Shown here: positions 1 to 11,512 of the stretch, one piece after another
How positions within the stretch are numbered: the first letter of the stretch is position 1
How the letters are laid out: every line of letters starts with the position of its first letter
Made by a program: the position numbers and the translations under genes
Source of the DNA: Cladorhizidae sp. MBARI D1340-BT2
Taxonomy: Eukaryota; Porifera; Demospongiae; Poecilosclerida; Cladorhizidae
Direction: 5' to 3'
Length of the DNA stretch: 64,000 nucleotides
Assembly (NCBI GenBank): GCA_028752905.1
Contig: JAQNBH010000011.1
Span: 6,456,125-6,520,124 of the forward strand
Notes under the pieces: generated by a model
Told to the model about the DNA's origin: nothing
Database searches by the model: none
Seen by the model: the letters and a program-made list of their open reading frames with translations, nothing else

Positions 1-410
1 TTACAGGATAATCTTGCATTTGTAGAATAGACCAAGATTAGGATCTGAAAGCTTTTGTTGTGACACCAAATATGGACAAACGGTTAGGATGACACAATAG
101 CTAGTGCTCTTACTAGTCTATACTCGCTCAATATGTTCACTACTTTAAGATTCTATAGCACACGGGATGACTTATAAGTAGTGGAGCATGAATCAATGCT
201 GAGTGGGTTTATAAATGTATTCATAGTAGCATACTTGTGGCCTAGCACCTTAGTGCAAATGATGAGACTCCATATCTCAGTTCTGGGATGGTCTTGTATT
301 ATTATGGTAGGTCCATTCCACGACATTCCTTCCCTCCCATTTGTGGTGACAGCCGCCATTGTCCGAGCTTTCTTCTCTGGGTTCTGCTTCATCCTTTACA
401 TTAGGGGGCA

Positions 411-850
411 ACCATCCTTGTCTCGAGAGAGTGTCTGCATTGGTATTCAGCTTTCCCAGTCATTGAGTGATGGTAAAGTTGTAAGGTTGCAATGTCCAAC
501 CTACCACTTCTCATCTCCACTGGCCTTCAATGTCTTAAAAAATTGGAGATCTCTGTGGTTGGTTTGCACATGAACTTAGAACCGATAAGGTACACGTCAA
601 AGTGCTTGATGGCATTCACTATGGCGAGGCACTCTTTCTTGACTGTGGCCCATCGCAAGCATCTTCCTGCTGTAGTATGCGATGGGTCACTCTTGAGCTT
701 CCTGGTCGGCTTGACTCAACACTGCTCCAATTCCTCTGTCGGATTGCATCGGTTTGGAATATATACTCCTGTGCTGGATCTGGGCTACAAAGGGTTTCCT
801 CGTCAGACAGAACCTTCTTTAATCTCTTAAATACTGAAGCACATTGGTGA
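411..850 (-). pseudogene. Ty3/gypsy RNase H fragment
   Basis: Seen: the minus strand, with frame breaks, reads PIAYYSRKM (about 650-690), then KKECLAIVNAIKHFDVYL-like sequence (about 590-650), and ends in NADTLSRQ (about 415-450). Known: these are the usual landmarks of the RNase H domain that closes gypsy RT-RH. A stop lies just before PIAYYS and at least two frameshifts are needed, so it is dead. No LTRs are visible nearby. It lies downstream of the 3.2-6.1 kb gypsy relic on the same strand, but that element already has integrase after its RT, so this is a separate insertion. Confidence 0.75.
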
Positions 851-1546
851 TGTCCACTTTATTAGCCTTGGGGCTGCTGTCTTGGTAGAGCCAGTTAGTA
901 CAACAGTATGACTATCATAGCTAAGAATAAAGTTACAATAATACCTTAACATTATTGACTTCCTATGTGAGTGATCACCTCCTGAGGATCATGCAGAAGC
1001 AGATTGTGTGGACTCAGGAGCAGTAGAGGCACTTTAATTAACCATGCTTCTGAAAGAAACTGTGTTGAAAGTTCCAGGCAAATTACTTAATGGTTTTAGG
1101 ATTTTAAATCTCAGGCAATCCAAATTAATATGGTGCAGCAAGAACAGAGTTGAATCTTTAATAATAGATCTTGTAATCAATCCTGCCTCCCCACTCCTTT
1201 CTCTTCCTTCCTTCCTTCCCTTACGTTCCCCTCCCTTCCCTTACGTTCCCCTCCCTTCCCTTCCATTCTTTTCCCATAGGAAAGTTCCTCCATCTCTGTG
1301 GGTATATGTATACTGATGGACAAATTAATTACTTTACTGTGCTTCTTTCTTGAACAGTATAGGTAATATTAAAACCTGTGTGACACAACAGGTAACTAAA
1401 GATAAACCCTTTACCAATTGCTACACTGGGAGGACCTATTATGTACCTATGGCAAGTCACCTTGACTATTATCATAGTTTGATTTATATGTCAAAATATA
1501 CCAGGTTATATGCAGTATTCTGGTTAATGGTATGATTTTTTCGTAG
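851..1546. other. no gene recognised
   Basis: No convincing coding signal. A pyrimidine-rich tract with a repeated CCTTCCCTTACGTTCCCCTC-type unit lies at about 1195-1270. A short acceptor/donor pair around 1359-1392 could bound a mini-exon, but its frame does not join to the exon at 1547. Confidence 0.3.
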
Positions 1547-1982
1547 ATCAACTGGCCCTGATGGCAGAGCATCAGCAGAAACAGTCAGACAAGTGGGAGT
1601 GGAACATCACTTAGCGAGGTCAAGTGATTCTTTTCCCAATGTCACGATGATGGAGAATACAGCTTATGGAACATCAACAGAAGCAGCCAGACAAGCGGGA
1701 ATGGAACGTTGCTTAGCGAGGTCAAATGATTCTGGTCCCAATGTCAGGATGATGGAGAATACAGCTTATGGAACATCAACAGAAGCAGCCAGACAAGTGG
1801 GAATGGAACGTTGCTTAGCGAGGTCAAGTGATTCTGGTCCCAATGTCAGGATGATGGAGAATATAGCTTATTGGACATCAGCAGAAGCAGCCAGACAAGT
1901 GGGAATGGAAACTTGCTTAGCTAGGTCAACCAATTTCAGCTCTGAGTATGCTGAACCATATTGCTTTGGTGCTGAGAAATGA
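1547..1982 (+). CDS. candidate terminal exon of 37-residue tandem repeats
   Basis: Seen: after a pyrimidine-rich acceptor (ttttttcgtag at 1536-1546) the frame is open to a TGA at 1980-1982. It contains just over three copies of a 111-bp (37-residue) unit from about 1566 to 1935, typified by TEAARQVGMERCLARS followed by MMENTAYGTS. The last copy grades into SSEYAEPYCFGAEK and stop. A possible AATAAA lies at 2175-2180. The period is a multiple of three and the differences between units are mostly substitutions that keep the frame, as expected for coding sequence. No family is recognised. Each unit carries a tyrosine (ENTAYG) and the end holds YAEP, so a signalling tail is one guess. No upstream exon could be joined. 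Confidence 0.35.
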
Positions 1983-2761
1983 TGTTGACTTTTATGCCTT
2001 CTTTCTACACCACATAAATGTACATCATGCATTTCGCTAAGTATATAAATATCATTTTCTACTTGATACAAGTAAATTACATTGCTGGAAGTATAATTTA
2101 TGCAGAAGACTATGTAGAGAGTTTATTAAAGTGTAGTATGATCAAACTTGTATTTAAAATTTTAAAGAATGTCGAATAAATTCACCCCATTTATCATGTA
2201 TTGATTGTATGGTAATTTTGTGCAATGCTATATTAAGAGATATTCTTCTAATAATTCATGTTGATGGCAGCTGATCTGCAGAAGGACAATTCTGCTACTT
2301 CTATGGTAACCATTGAATGAACCAGCGATAATTTAAGTATTTAAATTCGGGTAAATAACCGGAAGGGAGTAGGGGAGTTCATGGCTGCTGAAATTCCAGC
2401 ACAAATGCACACCTGCCATAATAGATGCAGCTCTTACTTCTCTGTAGTGATTCTTCAACGAAGCAATTAGCTGCATGTAGACAGAAGCTGCAACAACAGC
2501 AACATGTTTAGGTTGAGAAAGAACGTAGTTTTGCTTTCTAAAGAAGGATAGACAGCAATTTTCTACATTAGCTGCAAACATTACTGAGTCAGTTACATAC
2601 ATAATCCTTGATGATGTGATCACTATAAATATTGTGAATGCATGAAAAATATTTCCATTGGGATGGCCACTAGCAGTTCTCTATACTACTCTTGTTAAAG
2701 CAGATGTGAAGGAGCATAAATAATACTAGACATCAGGTCTATACAACACATGTAGCAATGT
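1983..2761. other. possible 3' UTR, then no gene seen
   Basis: AT-rich. AATAAA at 2175-2180 could end a transcript from the 1547 exon. Nothing else is recognised. Confidence 0.25.
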
Positions 2762-3045
2762 TATTGTCAGTGCCAGTGTAGGCAGAGAGAACTCGTGTAC
2801 ACTAGACATATAGCAGTGCTATGTGCTATTGTCAGTGCCAGTGTAGGCAGAGAGAACTCATGTGTACACTAGTATATAGCAGTGCTATTGCCAGTGCCAG
2901 TGTAGGCAGAGAGAACTCATGTACACCAGTATTTAGCAGTGCTATTTCCAGTGCCACACTAGGTAGAGAGTACACATGTATGCTAGTATATATATAGAAA
3001 AGCTATTGCCAGTGCCACTGTTGGCAGAGAATAGGTATGAGTAAA
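2762..3045. repeat. minisatellite, about 58-bp unit, five copies
   Basis: Five imperfect head-to-tail copies of a unit containing CAGTGCCAGTGTAGGCAGAG, AACTCATGTACACTAGTATA and TAGCAGTGCTATT. Unit length varies from about 57 to 66 bp because of small insertions (for example an extra TGTGCTA in the first). The last two copies are the most divergent. Confidence 0.85.
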
Positions 3046-3229
3046 GAAGCTTTCACCTAAGAGAGACTTTTCAATAATCATCCATTTCAAGACATCATAG
3101 AACAACATCCAACCAATCTCAGACCAATCAAAAGCCTCTAAGGTCAGTATATGACCCATAATAGGTAGCATATGAAAGAGAGTCAGTCATAGTTTTAAAA
3201 CTCTCCTTGGCTTGACACTGTTATATAAC

Positions 3230-6105
3230 TGTCCTCACTGAGAAGAATACATCTTGGATTCTACATGCATACAGCATGGGAAAGTAATAGTCAGGGCGGT
3301 TATAAACACATGGTGGATAGCGATGAGGTGGGGTTTGGCACGGCAGGTGGTGGTGGTGGCATAGAAGGTGAGTCTGGAAAGTCCAGTGGAGAAAGGATTG
3401 ACACGGATACCAGTGGTGCAGGTCCTGTTGGATGCTGCGAATGGGAAGTGGAAGGAGAGCCAGATGAATTCTGATATCAGGTGGATAACACATTAAATTA
3501 TCAAAGTGGACTATTAACCATTGGCGTCTTGAATTGGTATGTATCTTGAATTGGCATTTAAACTGGTGTGCTGGTTCTGGTATGTGATATCTGATAACTT
3601 CAATACAATTTTAAATGGTCCTGTCCATGGCCTGTGGAGTTTTCTCCACTAATATTTTTTATACAGCTGGTGAATGTAGCCACACAAGTTCTCCTTCTGC
3701 ATAAGGTTTGCCATCGATTTTCTAGTCATAGAATTATTTCTGCTTACCTAATTTATGACCCATTTATCTCTTACATGATGGAACAACTCCATTCTGAAGT
3801 TCAGCTACATGATCTTGTGGAGAGAAATCCTGGCTATACATCATATCTATGGGAATATTTGGTTGGCACCCAAACATGAGATAAAATGGACTATTGCAGG
3901 CTAGGACAATGGTTGCAGTTGTCCTTCTATTTGTAGCAATTCTCATTTGATGCCATGCCCAGCATGGAGAGCAGGATTTGATTTAGACTTCTCTGATTGT
4001 GGAGGGTAAGAAGTAGTCCGGGTTTTTTTCATGCCCAGTAGCTTGCATATAATTGGAATTCAAATTGACGTCATTGGTCTGAAGAACCTCAGTCAGTTTT
4101 TAGCCACAGTTTGAGCTTCTTGGTTTGGGATAGGGTAGGCCTTCTATCTAATGTACGAGTAATCCCCAGCTATTTGTTTCCATTTCAGACTCAGAAAATG
4201 TCACCAAATCTACTGCTACAAGATGCATGGGAAATTCAACTTTTATACACTCTGTAATGCGGTTCTGTTTTTTTTGAGTTGATGTCTTCCGTGCTGCACA
4301 GTTTACAAGTTAGCCCATTCACACATATTCTGGTAATCCTGGCTAGTGGAAGCATTACTTCACTCACTGAAAAGTTTTGTATTTGCAAAGTCACCCTCCC
4401 ATGACTCCTTCATATAGGTCTCGTAGAAGGGTTTCTTTCAATGATGTTGAGGCCACCAGCTATAGAAACTGGTACTCATCTCGGGGTTTTTTCTACTGCC
4501 TAACTAAATCATTTTGCATGAGAAGCTTGTCCCACATTTGTAATCTAGCTAGTTACATCTAGTTGGAGGGCTTTTGGCTTTAACTTTCCCTTCACTTGGT
4601 TTACACAATTTTCCATTGCTCGTAGAATGAATACAATGAGGTCATCCTCTCATTGTGGTTTGCAAAGGTTTGAGTTTGGTCTGGACAATCAGACTAGAGA
4701 TGTATGTCTTTCAACTTGAGAATAGTGTGTTTCTCATTTGCAGTGTGTCAGCATTAGAGGGTCTAAATCCTAGATGGTGAAGAATGTTGAACTCGAACTG
4801 TTGCAGGCATTCCAACCAGTGTGCTAATTGTCCTTCTGGCTCTTTGAAACATTTTTACCATGAGAGAGCTGCTTGATCTGTACATTTTTTAATGGCCCAA
4901 CTGAAAACTGCTTGAAGTGTTGTATAAGAATATAAAGTAAGTAGCTCATGCCTGGTAATATGTTGTCTTACTGGCTTGACAATACCACTCTAATTTGCTA
5001 GTGTCTGTATCCATAGTAAAGTTTGTTGCATAATCTGGATATGCTAACATAGGGGCTGTTCGTCTCAATCCTCTCAAAAGCATTCTAGCCTTCACTTGTC
5101 CAAAGAAATAATATCCCCCTTTGTGCTAGTGTGTGCCAGAGATTGGGGAATTTCAGCAAAGTCTTGAATGAATTGCCTGTAGCAATCAAAGAAACTACTA
5201 CACTTTACCTTCTGTTGGAAAAGGCACACTTTGGTTTGAGCTCCAAGCCCGATTGAACAGAGTCTCTGGAAGACAGCTTCCTGGTTTCTTGGATGATGAA
5301 TAAGATTTTTTGCCAATATGAGCATCATCCAAGTACACTAAGTGTTATAACTATTGATATCATAGCCGGCTATACTGAACTGTGATGTATGTGTGTTTAC
5401 ATGCTTTGGGTTTGTAATTTGGACTATTATGTCTGACTGTGGCTTTGTCTTTTGTGAACATGCATGGTTGGTTGTGTTAGCTTAGATAAACTGTAGAAGG
5501 TTCTTAAAGGGCCTCATGTTACCTTGTACTATGTATGCCTGGTGCACACCCCTTTTCCTGTATCACAACATTTATACTAACTATCACTCAGTTGTCAGAC
5601 AGAGAGTGTATGCTGTATTTTTATATTACTCAACTCATGAAAATAAATTGAAGTAGTAACTGTACTAGTAGATAGCTAGCTGGGTTTACTAGGCAGACTA
5701 GGTTACTACACTAAGCTATGTGATCACTAAAATCCTGCCAATACAAGATCCATCAGCTTTTGGATTGAAGCTGGCACATTGCAGAACTCAAAAGACTTGA
5801 TTTGAAAATTTGTACAGATCTTCAGTTATATAAAATCCTGTTTTTTCTCTTCCTTCAATCGTCCGCTTGCCAGTATCTTCTCAATAAATCCAAAGTGGTG
5901 AACCATTGTGATCCAGCCAGGGTGTTCAAAGTCATCAATTCTTGGGAGAGGGTATGCATCCATCTTTTCTAGTGACTCCATTCAACTTTAATCAGCACAG
6001 AATGAAAGGCTTCTATCCTTTTAAAACCAAGACCACAGGTGACCCCCATGGACTGTTTGATGGTCAAATATTGTCATCATTCAACAGAAGGTCTTTTTAC
6101 CTGCT
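3230..6105 (-). pseudogene. pol: decayed Ty3/gypsy pol (RT, RNase H, integrase, C-terminal tail)
   Basis: Read on the minus strand, pieces in different frames follow canonical gypsy order. RT start: PSNSPWGSPVVLV (about 6060-6100) then GVTRKDG (about 5960-5990). RT core: CNVPASIQKLMDLVLAGF (about 5730-5785) and VYLDDA (about 5320-5340). RNase H and linker: HWLECLQQFEF and NADTLQ (about 4740-4840). Integrase: SPFYLMFGCQPNIPIDMMY (about 3850-3910). GPY-like module: GELVWLHSPAV (about 3655-3690). A Pro/His-rich tail with PPHRYPP follows (3230-3493). About 380 bp separate LVLAGF from the YLDD motif, so something sits inside the RT. Many stops and frameshifts make it non-functional. No LTR pair was found. 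Confidence 0.8.
5343..5725. mobile_element. unidentified ~380-bp insertion inside the RT relic
   Basis: In gypsy RTs the residues before and after this stretch (LMDLVLAGF and VYLDD) are only a few codons apart. The stretch between has no RT similarity in any frame and both edges carry ACACTAAG-like sequence (tacactaagtg at 5335; tacactaagct at 5706). Inference: a small non-autonomous element landed here. Borders are approximate. Confidence 0.4.
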
Positions 6106-6109
6106 GCCG

Positions 6110-8450
6110 GAGAAAACCCAATTTTTGGTGGAGATACATAATCTTATGGAGGGTCATTGCATGACAAAAGTAGGATGAGGATTTAAGTGGTGCTTTGTGA
6201 TGTTGAGGATCTTTTCCCCCAGTTCAGTTTGGAAGTCTTCACATATTGATAATGGAGGCTGAGTGAGAATCTGGTTCTTGAACCATACAAGCAGACAGGA
6301 AGGACATACACCTTGATAAGCTCTCTTGAAGTCAGAGGTTTCTTTTTCCCATGTGCAATTCTATTTTCTTGATGAGCAAAGCAGATGTGCCTTACTTTTG
6401 CGATGTTGTAACTGATAGAATTTTTTGGGAGAAATTATGTGACCATTTAACACCGAGGCAGGTTGGAGGGGTTCAGCAGTAGTGATGGTAGTCTCTACAG
6501 TCATCATGGAATGTGGTGGGGGTTTGATCTTAAAGAACTCCTGGGTCTCATCGTTAAGTGATGCACCATTATTCTTCATGAACTCCTTGATGATAGATCC
6601 ATGTTTGGTGTTAAGCTACTCATTTTGTCTGCATTTGCCAGGGAGCCCAGATAGCATCCATCAAACTTAACTCCTGCTTAGGAAGAAACTTTCAGAAGGT
6701 ATCCCATCAATGCATACCCTGCCACAGAATCATCATAGAATGAGCTGATGACTCTCCAGCCCTTGCAGAAGGAAGGTTTTCTCCAATTTGGACATGTCCA
6801 ATGCATACTTCCAATTGTCCCTGGATGATGAATCCAAACAATATGCAAAATCAACACACATAATGGGCTCTTTCAATATAATCACTTACTATTTGGTGTA
6901 GTATGCCATCGATGCTGGCTCTTAAGAGATGATTTGGTAGCACATTAAACTCAACAGAGTGAAAAGCTTTTTCCAGGTCTTAACACCTCTATAGAGTAAC
7001 TTTTGATCACTTCTTGTATGACTTCTATCACTTCATTACAGGAGATGCCAGTCTTATATGCTATTTGAGTATGATGGTAAATGCTCTTTTCATCAAGAAG
7101 TGGTATGATTCTCAAGAGTAGGTTGCATTTAAGAAGTTTACCAATGACTGAAGGGAAAGAAATGCCTCTGTAGTTTTTCACAATGAGGAGCTCAGCCTTT
7201 CCTTGAAACATTATTAGCCAGACTTCATGGTGTGCTTTCAAGTGCGGTGGTCTTATCTTCTCATGCCAAAGTTCCAGATAATCCCCTTAATAAATGATGT
7301 TCTCAGCTAAAATGTTATCAGGATCACAGGCTCTCTCCTTCTATAGTTATATATGGTTCCTTGGATTTCTTCGATGGCGATCATCATCAATAAGATATGT
7401 GGGATTAATAACAGATTCCTGGCTAGAGACTTTTGAGGAGTTCAGTTTCCTTAAATGACTGGCCGATGTTCCCCACACTTCCTCATCATTTGTGAACAGA
7501 TGACCATTCACATTGTGCGTCGAGCTATGTGTGGATCCAATTTTGGGAACTTTGAATCTTATACTCTTTTGAAACCTGTCATACACAAATTCTCCATGCA
7601 GGCACTACTTTCTTGCCCAGAGTGCATTGCTATTTTTATACACTGCTCTTTTTGCTTCGTTAATTTTTTCAAAAGTTGACGACACAAGGTTAATCAGCTT
7701 GCTCTCAGGCTCTCCCGGTAGCTTTGCTTGCATTACAGAGCTCACAGAGATGATAAATAGTGAAGTACTTTTTCCTCCTTTTCTTACATGAGAGTTTGAG
7801 GAGCAGTTTATTAGCAGCAATGATGATAGATTTTCAGATACGACGAATTTCGTTTGTTGAGTTGAGACACATTTTAATTGGTGGCATTGAGGAAAGTTAG
7901 AACTACAATTTTGACTGCACCTTCGTAAAGAAAAATCTTATTCAATTTCCTCCCATCGATTCTGGGTCTTTCTGGTGGAGACTAACACGATTGACCGATA
8001 ACAATGTGATCAACATAGCCAGAATGTGCTGTCATGCATCCTGATTGTGTGAGGATATCTGCAGCTAATCTGTTGATAATGACATAATCCACAGTGGTCA
8101 TCCTGTGACCACCTGAGTGATACATATAGCTAGTTGGTTCCTGAATAGAGCACTGAATGCAAGGTGACAAAGAGGGAATTTTGATCAATGAAGCCCATCA
8201 GCCATAGTCCTCTCAAATTTGGTGTGCCTGAGCCTCTGAAATCAGCTAGAGTGCCCAGGTGAGAATTAAGATTACCATGGCATTCACAGACCAACTCTTC
8301 TAAGTCATAAAAGCCCTTTGTGTATCCAGCCTGATCGTAATTGGCTGAAGGACAGTAATTGTTGATGATGATGAGGTTCTCTGTGGAGAGGTATCTGAAA
8401 GCAAATGTGGTCAATTGTGGAAAGCTTACATAGAGTTGTACTGTCAAGGG
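6110..8450 (-). pseudogene. decayed non-LTR (LINE) element: APE endonuclease and RT
   Basis: On the minus strand in broken frames. Endonuclease: INNYCPSANYDQAGYTKGF (about 8300-8370), then NSHLGTLADFRGSGTPNLRG (about 8210-8270), SGGHRMTTVDYVIINRLAAD (about 8060-8120) and YVDHIVIGQS; this matches the AP-endonuclease domain (Asn, His and the TTVDYVI motif). Linker with NEAKRAVYKNSNALWARK (7605-7660). RT: VKNYRGISFPSVIGKLL (about 7130-7180), TAYKTGISCNE-like text (about 7030-7080), a KAF.SVEFNVL block (about 6940-6975), a decayed ADD box (SLANADKM, about 6620-6650) and a C-terminal part to about 6110. Stops and shifts throughout. It abuts the gypsy RT relic on the same strand at about 6100. The exact LINE clade cannot be named from this. 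Confidence 0.85.
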
Positions 8451-8603
8451 ATTTCCTCCTTAAGATACCCACTCCTATGCACCAAGAGAGAGTTCAGACG
8501 ACTCAGTGAGTCTGTAATGGGGTTTCCCAGTGCCAGAATGTGCTGTCATGCATATCATCTTGTATCTGATGCAAGTAAGCCAGTTATCAGATGTTTTTTT
8601 TGA

Positions 8604-9410
8604 TGAAGTGTATACAGTCCAATAGTACCAAAATGATAACCAAATTTGCTTAAAATTTTGAACCCCAGAAAAATATAACTTAACAATTTGTTAATTTTCA
8701 AGCACCATATAATAAAGTAAATTTTAGTAGACAATTTTGATGACATCATCATCACCATGGAAACAACCACACCCAGTTATTGTTATAAGGGGTGTGAATG
8801 TCCAAGCTCCCGAGGGTTCTCACCATTTATCCTAAAGTAACAGTTTTCAGTAGCTACCCGAGTACTTGAAGGGTTGTTGATTTATATTTCCATTCGTAAT
8901 AATCACTGCAAGAAATCCCCAGATTGACAATTTTGGCCATCAAATCCATACAGAGATAGGGCCATTTTGTTATACTGGACATATTGAGTTTAACGAATGT
9001 CAAAAAAAATATTCCTGTCAACATGGTCAAAAATAGACTGGGAAATCTGTAACCATATTCTTGATTTGGTATGGCCCAAGGGTCTTCTTCCATCTTACTA
9101 ACTTTATTTCTATTGAGCCTAAAATCACGTCTATTAAAGTACTATGACTAATTTTTCCCTATTATTTGCATCAATACGGTATACACATAATATACTTATA
9201 AATGACTATACAATTATTCATGTATTCTTTAAAAGGAATTTCTTACATGCTGATGCAAAGTTAACTGGCCACTCAGCTTTTAATTGGAGTGAATGGAATT
9301 TTAACATTGTAATGGTTAGTAGAAACTATTCACCGATTGGAATTGACTTACTATCTATCTTTGATACACTGGTGTATTCTTTTACTGTCATATAAATATC
9401 CTGTTTGCAG
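8604..9410. other. AT-rich stretch, no gene recognised
   Basis: Short open frames on both strands, none matching a known family. It could hold introns and unrecognised upstream exons of the protease-like gene at 9411. I looked for the catalytic His exon (HW..) of an Ulp1 protease and did not find it. Confidence 0.3.
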
Positions 9411-9648
9411 AGTATTCCTGAACAATGTAGTGGATGTGATTGTGGTGTATTTGATGCACAGGTACATGCATAACAGATGCCTACATAGTCTAGTACAGTC
9501 ATACAAGCTATTCACCTTACTGTTACAGTATGCCTACTGTATGCTTCTAAGAATTCCAATGAACTTCTCACAGGAAAGCATACCTTTACCTAAATTTGCA
9601 TTAAAAAATCATGGCCGAGCAGGGACCTATGGTAGTTATGACAGATGA
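9411..9648 (+). CDS. two exons of an Ulp1/SENP-type (C48) cysteine protease
   Basis: Seen: exon A (9411-9461, 51 nt) follows the acceptor ctgtttgcag and ends CACAG|GTACAT. It reads SIPEQCSGCDCGVFDAQ. Exon B starts at 9529 after ttcaccttactgttacag and reads YAYCMLLRIPMNFSQESIPL, with a TGA at 9646-9648. Both junctions are phase 0. Known: Q-x-x-G-x-D-C-G-V-F carries the oxyanion Gln and nucleophilic Cys of Ulp1/SENP SUMO proteases, and the family continues with a YA....(R)PINF(S/T)Q..MP segment, which exon B matches in order. The catalytic His and Asp should lie in upstream exons I could not identify, so it may be a relic. Ulp1-like proteases also occur in some Mutator-like transposons; a SWIM-like exon downstream (15664) fits that idea. 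Whether the last exon ends at 9648 or splices on is unknown. Confidence 0.6.
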
Positions 9649-10102
9649 CTTACTTGCTGAAAGGAATGCATTTCATTCTGTATGGCCTGGTATAACTATT
9701 CCTGTGTACATTTTAACTTTTTGCAGTAGACATGATTGCATGATGGACAAAATCAAATTGCAAAGGACTATCGCACAATTCTCATTAGGAAAACAAAAGT
9801 CATGGTGTATGCTGAAATAAAAATCAGCTGCTTTGTCTATACAGTGAATTCCAGAAGTGTGATATTGGTAAGAGGTACCCACGTTATCTTGCTTACATCA
9901 AATCCCAGTGGTTTTGACAAAAGGAATTGGCTGTATGCACACAACCTCATTCAAATGTTCAGCTTTGTTACTAAGTTATGGAGTTGAACTATATCTCAGT
10001 GTGCCTCATAACAGATATGACTGCCATATTTCACTTAAGTTTCAATGGATGAAGTGCTGTGATATCTTGATAACTCAGATGAAGAAATTGGACGAAGAAA
10101 AC
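9649..10102. other. probable intron and unassigned coding fragments
   Basis: Lies between the protease exons and the LTR insertion. Short plus-strand frames (for example 9736-9987 and 9908-10105) are open but match no family. Positions 10098-10102 (AAAAC) are the left target-site duplicate of the LTR element. Confidence 0.3.
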
Positions 10103-10285
10103 TAGACAATAACCACCCTTACATGTATAAACATTGCTACATACGACCCTTTACCTCACACACGACTTCTTTACCTCGCGCATGCATACTAGCACACATT
10201 CATTCGCTATACACATTTCCTACTGATAACTTGTTGAACTCGTCCAGTTGCATCAGCTAGGTGAATAGCTTACTGAGCTTAACTA
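10103..10285 (+). repeat. 5' LTR (183 bp)
   Basis: Starts TAGACAATAACC and ends GAGCTTAACTA. TATAAA at 10126-10131 is a candidate TATA box. It differs from the 3' LTR at two sites (tacgAccc/tacgGccc and acttCttt/actcCttt type changes). The primer-binding site after 10285 does not begin with a recognisable TGG close to the LTR end; the nearest is at about 10314. Confidence 0.88.
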
Positions 10286-10390
10286 TGTGTATAGCGAATC
10301 TTCGATAGTGATTGGTAGTACCTAGCCCCGCCCGAAGAAGTTAGGAGGGGGACCGTTGTTCGATATTTCCAAATACCGCCCACCCGCCTA

Positions 10391-11512
10391 ATGGCTGTTG
10401 ACTGCCCATACCCCGGCTGCGACTTCTCGACACCAGCAGAGTTGATCCCCGTGGTGACTGCGGCCGTGCTGAATGGACACATGCTGATCCACAGCCAGGC
10501 GACCCGGGCTAAGCCCACCCCGGTCAAGCGCCCAGAGATAACGGCCGGGGGCACCACTGAAGCCTGGCACTACTTTGCCACCAGATGGAGGGCATACTCC
10601 ATGGCAGTAAGACTAACGGGCACTGATGTGGCCATCCAGCTGCTCGAGTGCCTCGAGCCGAAGCTAAGAAGGGACGTCACCCACAATGCGGTGGGCCCTT
10701 TACCCATTGAAGATTTTTCGGAGACAGACCTCCTCGCTGCCATCAAGGCCCTTGCAGTGCGGGAGGAGAACCCGAAAGTGGCCAGGGTCGCCCTCTCCCG
10801 CATGGTGCAGGACCGGGGGGAACCCATTCGCTCGTTCGCTGCCCGCCTCCGAGGCCAATCTGAGGTGTGCAGGTTCACACAAAAGTGCTCTGGCTGTGAA
10901 GTCGTCAACAGCCAAGGGGAGCAAAGAGTTGCCGATCAACTCTGCATCGGCCTGGCAGATGCAGATATTCAGGAAGATCTCCTAAAAGACACAAACCAAA
11001 ACATGACTGTCGAGGAGACAATCAGGTTTGTCGAGGTGAGGGCCGCAGGCAAGCGGTCCGCGGTCACCATCACCACACCCACCTCGACAGACTCATTGGG
11101 TGACGACCATGACCAAGGGGATGCTATCAATAGCGCGTACCGATGCCAACAGAGACAGCCAAACCCAGTCACACCAAGGACAACACAGACCTGGACCCAA
11201 CGCCGCTCACCCATCTCCCACACCCCCCCCCGGAACCTGCCCCAACAGAACAGAGGGCAACCCAGCAACACCACCCGCCCCAAGATCAACCCAGCAACAC
11301 CACCCGCCCCAAGATCAACCCGAAGGCAGTGTGTTGCTTCTGTGGCCACCAAGGCCACGGTGAGAGGGAACGGACAGCGGTGCGAAGGCTCGAATGCCCC
11401 GCCTTTGGCTCCACTTGCTCCTCCTGTTGTAGACAACACCACTACGCACAGATGTGCTGGTCGAGACAGGCGGAGCAAGAGAGCGCGATCTCCGAGACAG
11501 TGGCAACCATGA
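10391..11512 (+). CDS. gag: Gag (N-terminal zinc-finger-like motif, capsid)
   Basis: 373-codon frame starting at the first ATG after the leader. Residues about 5-34 hold C-x4-C...H-x3-H (CPYPGC then HMLIH), resembling a C2H2 finger at the Gag N terminus. Residues about 50-230 form a capsid-like helical region (WHYFATRWRAYS, then IRSFAARLRGQ and VADQLCIGLADADIQEDLL, as in gypsy capsids). The stretch after about residue 245 is Pro/Gln/Arg-rich, and its end past codon 275 is probably an off-frame continuation, because the true nucleocapsid Cys/His cluster is in the overlapping frame. A run of nine C (11223-11231), read CCC CCC in this frame, is a plausible -1 slip site into that frame. Confidence 0.8.
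   Translation: MAVDCPYPGCDFSTPAELIPVVTAAVLNGHMLIHSQATRAKPTPVKRPEITAGGTTEAWHYFATRWRAYSMAVRLTGTDVAIQLLECLEPKLRRDVTHNAVGPLPIEDFSETDLLAAIKALAVREENPKVARVALSRMVQDRGEPIRSFAARLRGQSEVCRFTQKCSGCEVVNSQGEQRVADQLCIGLADADIQEDLLKDTNQNMTVEETIRFVEVRAAGKRSAVTITTPTSTDSLGDDHDQGDAINSAYRCQQRQPNPVTPRTTQTWTQRRSPISHTPPRNLPQQNRGQPSNTTRPKINPATPPAPRSTRRQCVASVATKATVRGNGQRCEGSNAPPLAPLAPPVVDNTTTHRCAGRDRRSKRARSPRQWQP

Noticed and set aside
1350..1535. Possible exon upstream of the 37-residue repeat exon
   Set aside because: Splice-like signals exist but the frame does not join the exon at 1547 and there is no recognisable protein.
3265..3474. Gly-rich plus-strand frame
   Set aside because: Antisense of the Pro/His-rich tail of the minus-strand gypsy integrase.
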